This document shows, piece by piece, positions 61,041 through 64,000 of a stretch of DNA of 64,000 nt. The stretch is taken from the NCBI GenBank assembly GCA_034190875.2, contig CM067358.1, positions 49,062,113 through 49,126,112 of the forward strand, given 5' to 3'. The DNA is from Urechis unicinctus. Its lineage: Eukaryota; Annelida; Polychaeta; Xenopneusta; Urechidae. How positions within the stretch are numbered: position 1 is the first letter of the stretch; each line of letters opens with the position of its first letter. The notes below the pieces were generated by a model. The model was not told the DNA's origin. It saw nothing but the letters and a program-made list of their open reading frames with translations, and ran no database searches. The translations under genes were made by a program, and so were the position numbers.

Positions 61041-61312
61041 ATGTGGATGGTATATATTATCAATATCTGACGTGGCCTTGTATAAGCATGCGTGGGGTCA
61101 CTGGCCCCTGGATATAAAGAGGGAACATCATGATTCATATATTTTATAACAAGTGTAACCGCAATGTGTCAATAGTCTGTAATTCCTCGGCATGTGAATC
61201 AATCCCGTAGATGTAACAAATCACTAGCGCAATCGATAAATGGCTTTTGGATATGATATGGCAGTCAGGCAGTGCTGATATAATGTTGATGCAGTTGTAT
61301 TATTGAGAGAGT

Positions 61313-61454
61313 TGACAGAAATGGGGAGCTTATTCATCGCTTTGTCCTTCAGGCAAGCGGTGGCGCGCAAGCGACCGACCTGTGAATGGTGGAATTCAAT
61401 GCGATAGAACAGCTGATCGATCCGTGACATGTTTCATTAACAAATGTGAGGCAG
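61313..61454 (+). pseudogene. TSP1 exon relic of a third lectin-TSP1 gene
   Basis: Homologous to the second half of TSP1 exon 6 of genes A and B. GAAATGGGGAGCTTATTCATC, GTGGCGCGCAAGCGAC and ATGGTGGAATTCAATGCGAT correspond to the W-G-x-x-S-S, RRR and IPCD parts. The exon end GCAG/GTACC matches the donor position of genes A and B (A-G/GTATC). The reading frame is broken by indels. With the TM relic 150 bp downstream this identifies a third, older copy of the gene on the same strand. Confidence 0.75.
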
Positions 61455-61599
61455 GTACCACTAATACCATTTACTAATATCAATGATCACAATAACCAAG
61501 ACCACAATGAAGCTAGGTAGAGGATGGTTGTGATCACATTTACGCATGCGTCTAAGACTTTACAAGCAGCCCCAAGATACATATATTACAACTCCTCTG

Positions 61600-61715
61600 T
61601 GAGAGATGGGGCAACCGCCTTCTCCCTCAAGACTATTGGTGGAGCTCCGGTCACTTTCTCCTGATTATCGTCACGTGCATGATTCTTTATAACATACCAA
61701 TGCTTCACAAATCGA
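61600..61715 (+). pseudogene. Transmembrane exon relic of the third lectin-TSP1 gene
   Basis: CAAGACTATTGGTGGAGCTC followed by GGTCACTTTCTCCTGATTAT and ATAACATACCAATGCTTCAC aligns with exon 7 (AGGACTATTGGAGGAGCACT and so on). A short deletion in the middle of the helix shifts the frame (TIGGAPVTFS, stop), so this copy cannot encode the TM segment. Unit 1 has lost this exon entirely. Confidence 0.75.
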
Positions 61716-61739
61716 GCAACAGCTCAACATTTATTGCCA

Positions 61740-62394
61740 GTAAGTTATAAGGCAGATAAGTTACAGCTAATGGTAATGAGTTCAATGTGTGATCTTTCGT
61801 TCCCACACGTCACCAACTAACACAGTTAAATGCCGAAAATTGTGAGGTGATGCATGTCCAAAGCATCTCCGGTTTTATCATTATTAACGGCCACTCCAAA
61901 TATCACCCATAATTGGATATAATAAAAGTTACACAATGAACACAATACTGACTTCTACATTCGTTTCAAATCGGCTCATTGACTGTAAAGCTCACCAATC
62001 AAAATGATTAAGTTTGCTTGCGCGTAGTAATACAAAATCTGCTTTTCATTGCGCAATAAAATGTAAAAAATCAAGTAATTACTGTCAATGTTTTTTATTT
62101 TATATCTTATTCGGCGTATTATTCCATGTGATGACCATCACAACATAGGGCCCCAAGCCTGTACATATGCTCAAACCATATGCTCTTAACAAAAACAACG
62201 ATACAGATCAGCCTTGCTATTGAGCTCTATGTATGCTATAGGTAGTTATATCGCCGTATCTAGCCATCAACACATATTTTCTATTTCAACCGCAGAGAGA
62301 TGTCTACCTGCATTCCTTAGTTACAAATTCCTAATATAATCGGTATCTTTTAATCCGGGTCATAGTATAACGTGACATTCACTGAACATTGTTT
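61740..62394. other. Spacer between the third lectin relic and the next promoter relic
   Basis: No gene. 61910-62090 aligns with 1930-2110, the spacer in front of promoter A, confirming that the array order (gene 3' end, spacer, next promoter) is ancestral. Confidence 0.5.
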
Positions 62395-62640
62395 TATGCA
62401 ACAGGTACATAGTATGTTATGTATTTGCTACATAAGCAGTGGGCGTCAATGCATCATCATGACAGGGTACTTGACGTCACGCTTGGACAACTATAGGAAG
62501 GGTCATGTGTGAAAGAGACTTAAATTTATGACGAACCCGTGGTGTTACATGGCTTAAGGGGAAGCATCGCCACATTCAGGACATCCAATGATATTCTACG
62601 TACGGCTAGTCGATCGTGCGAAAATAAATTGTTTTACAGC
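62395..62640 (+). promoter_or_regulatory. Promoter-block copy of a further lectin-gene unit, CRE intact
   Basis: CTACATAAGCAG (62429), a perfect TGACGTCA at 62472-62479, CACGCTTGGACAACTA and AATTTATGACGAACCC correspond, in order, to promoter A and B elements. No signal-peptide exon follows. The sequence passes into the 44.1-44.7 kb-type spacer at 62636, so the gene it once served is gone from this position. Confidence 0.5.
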
Positions 62641-63831
62641 TATCAATCTGCTTGTTTACATTTCCGTTTCGCCACAAAGCGATGGCGGTGCTTCATTTAC
62701 ATTATCGATGATTATTTATTAGCAAAGTTTGCAAACTAAACCTCGAGTCTCTACCATATTCGAGATGTTTTATATCGTCAATATACTATTGAACAATTAT
62801 CGGTAGCACAATATTTTAGATGTGTGGCATTATTTATTCTCGTTGACATCAATAAACTTTATGCGGTATTTTTGACAAAACTGATTATTGGCGCTTTACA
62901 CCATTCTTTCAGCAACACATGGTCTTAGAGCAGTACGTCCATCAACGAGAATTGAGCATAATATACCATATAAGGATATAGAGCAACGGTTACTATGGTT
63001 AAAAAACATAGGAGGGGCAGTTCACTGTAGGTACGGTTGGTAACGACATATGGTGCAACTTATGCGACATTGGCAGCATATACTTTGCAATGATTTGAAA
63101 GTACATCAGTCACCTTTCCGCTGGTAATTGTCTGTCGAACGCGCAATTATTTGCACATATTCTCCGAGTTATTCGTTTATTACACAAATTACACTATCCA
63201 TCACGTTCTGTGTTTCGTTATTGTTGTTCGGGCAGAGAGCAGTGGTAGTTTTAGCGCGGGCAGTGCATCACTAAAATGCAACGAAATATAATGCAGCAGA
63301 TTCGTATAAACGTTCGAGTGATTCATACGGTTTTTGTAGTGATTATGCGAACAGAAGGGTTTGAACTATTCATTTGCGTACAGTTTTGTAAAATCATTTA
63401 TGCAATGAATTGAAATGACACGGTCTAATAATTGACTGAGGGGGTGTAATATGTGACAGATTGGTTAATATGGAAACCTATCACTATCTTAGTTAGCGTT
63501 TTAAGATCGTAAAGGCTATATGTTTTTTCTACTTAAGCCTAAAAATCTACAAGATCAAAAAAGCTTGTTTACTTCCTTCAACTAGACATTCATTCTATTA
63601 CGAAAGTGTTTGTCTTAGTGCGTCATAAACAAAATGTCAGCAAAAATATTTCGTTTGTCTTGATTTTCAGTATTGCGTGACGTGTAAGTTTGATGTCCTG
63701 GCCTCAGTCGCCAAACTGTCGTTTGTATCCATCTGCGATCGTATAATATACTAACAATAATAATAACCATAGCATTTATTGCGAATAGTACAAATAGTTT
63801 ATGTGGACCAAGTTATAGATAAGTCAGCAGT
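62641..63831. other. Spacer; first half collinear with 44.13-44.74 kb
   Basis: 63110-63290 belongs to the repeat family with 21030, 26560 and 44540. 63330-63831 has no counterpart in unit 1, which has 44740-45317 instead. No gene recognised. Confidence 0.4.
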
Positions 63832-64000
63832 ACAGATTTACAGTTTCTTACCGGAGTATATATTACGGCGGACGTGAGGTTTAAACGATACACTGAACAT
63901 ACTATCCGGCAACTACAACAGCACTTGCGAGAATTAAGACATGGTCGCACCTGCTGCATGGGGTATGATTTTGCACCCTGGTGTTGCACTTGAACCTGCA
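63832..64000 (+). other. Second copy of the Cys-rich-ended frame, at the right edge
   Basis: Aligned with 45318-45486 at about 96%. Reads FLTGVYITADVRFKRYTEH, HLRELRH, then GRTCCMGYDFAPWCC, Thr, TGA at 63991-63993. It begins right after a possible acceptor (TTTACAG). All six base differences from the first copy change a residue. Confidence 0.3.

Overview
The window looks like one contig of an AT-rich (roughly 60-62% AT by eye) invertebrate metazoan genome. It has GT-AG introns of a few hundred bases, phase-1 'shuffling' exons for extracellular domains, long (TA)n tracts and extensive segmental duplication. There is no operon structure and I saw no rRNA, tRNA, CRISPR or bacterial signal. I cannot name the species or phylum. 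The only confidently recognised protein is a signal-peptide / C-type-lectin / Ser-Thr-rich linker / two-TSP1 / one-transmembrane receptor, encoded on the + strand.

Layout. (1) 1-2760: left flank with minus-strand open segments that read, in the right order, like the pore/TM3, late ligand-binding and TM4 parts of an ionotropic-glutamate-receptor-like (iGluR-like) gene; this is an eye alignment. (2) 2767-12500 and 14190-20700: two copies, A and B, of an older unit. Each begins with a promoter-like block carrying or having lost a perfect TGACGTCA. A seven-exon lectin/TSP1 gene follows (A 3047-5751, B 14413-16983), then minus-strand iGluR-like relics. Copy A has one disabling 1-base insertion; copy B has at least four lesions. 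B also lacks about 2 kb present in A. (3) 20700-32160: a mosaic of older, more diverged copies of the same non-coding and relic segments. (4) 32168-32352: a pure (TA)n tract ending at the boundary of a younger tandem duplication. Unit 1 runs 32355-49761 and unit 2 runs 49762 to the window end. Each unit carries a plus-strand series of segments reading like an iGluR-like gene in order: distal-lobe end, S1, pore/TM3, S2. A minus-strand pore relic, degraded 3' exons of a third lectin/TSP1 gene and a relic of its promoter follow.

How it fits together. The lectin/TSP1 gene and its promoter were copied together with flanking DNA at least three times. Intact, it would make a type I cell-surface receptor, with the lectin head on a glycosylated stalk and two TSP1 modules next to the membrane. 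The pattern of tandem duplication, an exon-confined near-identity tract and birth-and-death pseudogenes resembles a fast-evolving recognition-receptor cluster. In the A and B units the lectin gene lies on the opposite strand between candidate iGluR-like exons. It may be nested in a large intron of such a gene. That iGluR reading is the main unproven idea here and should be tested with profile searches before use.
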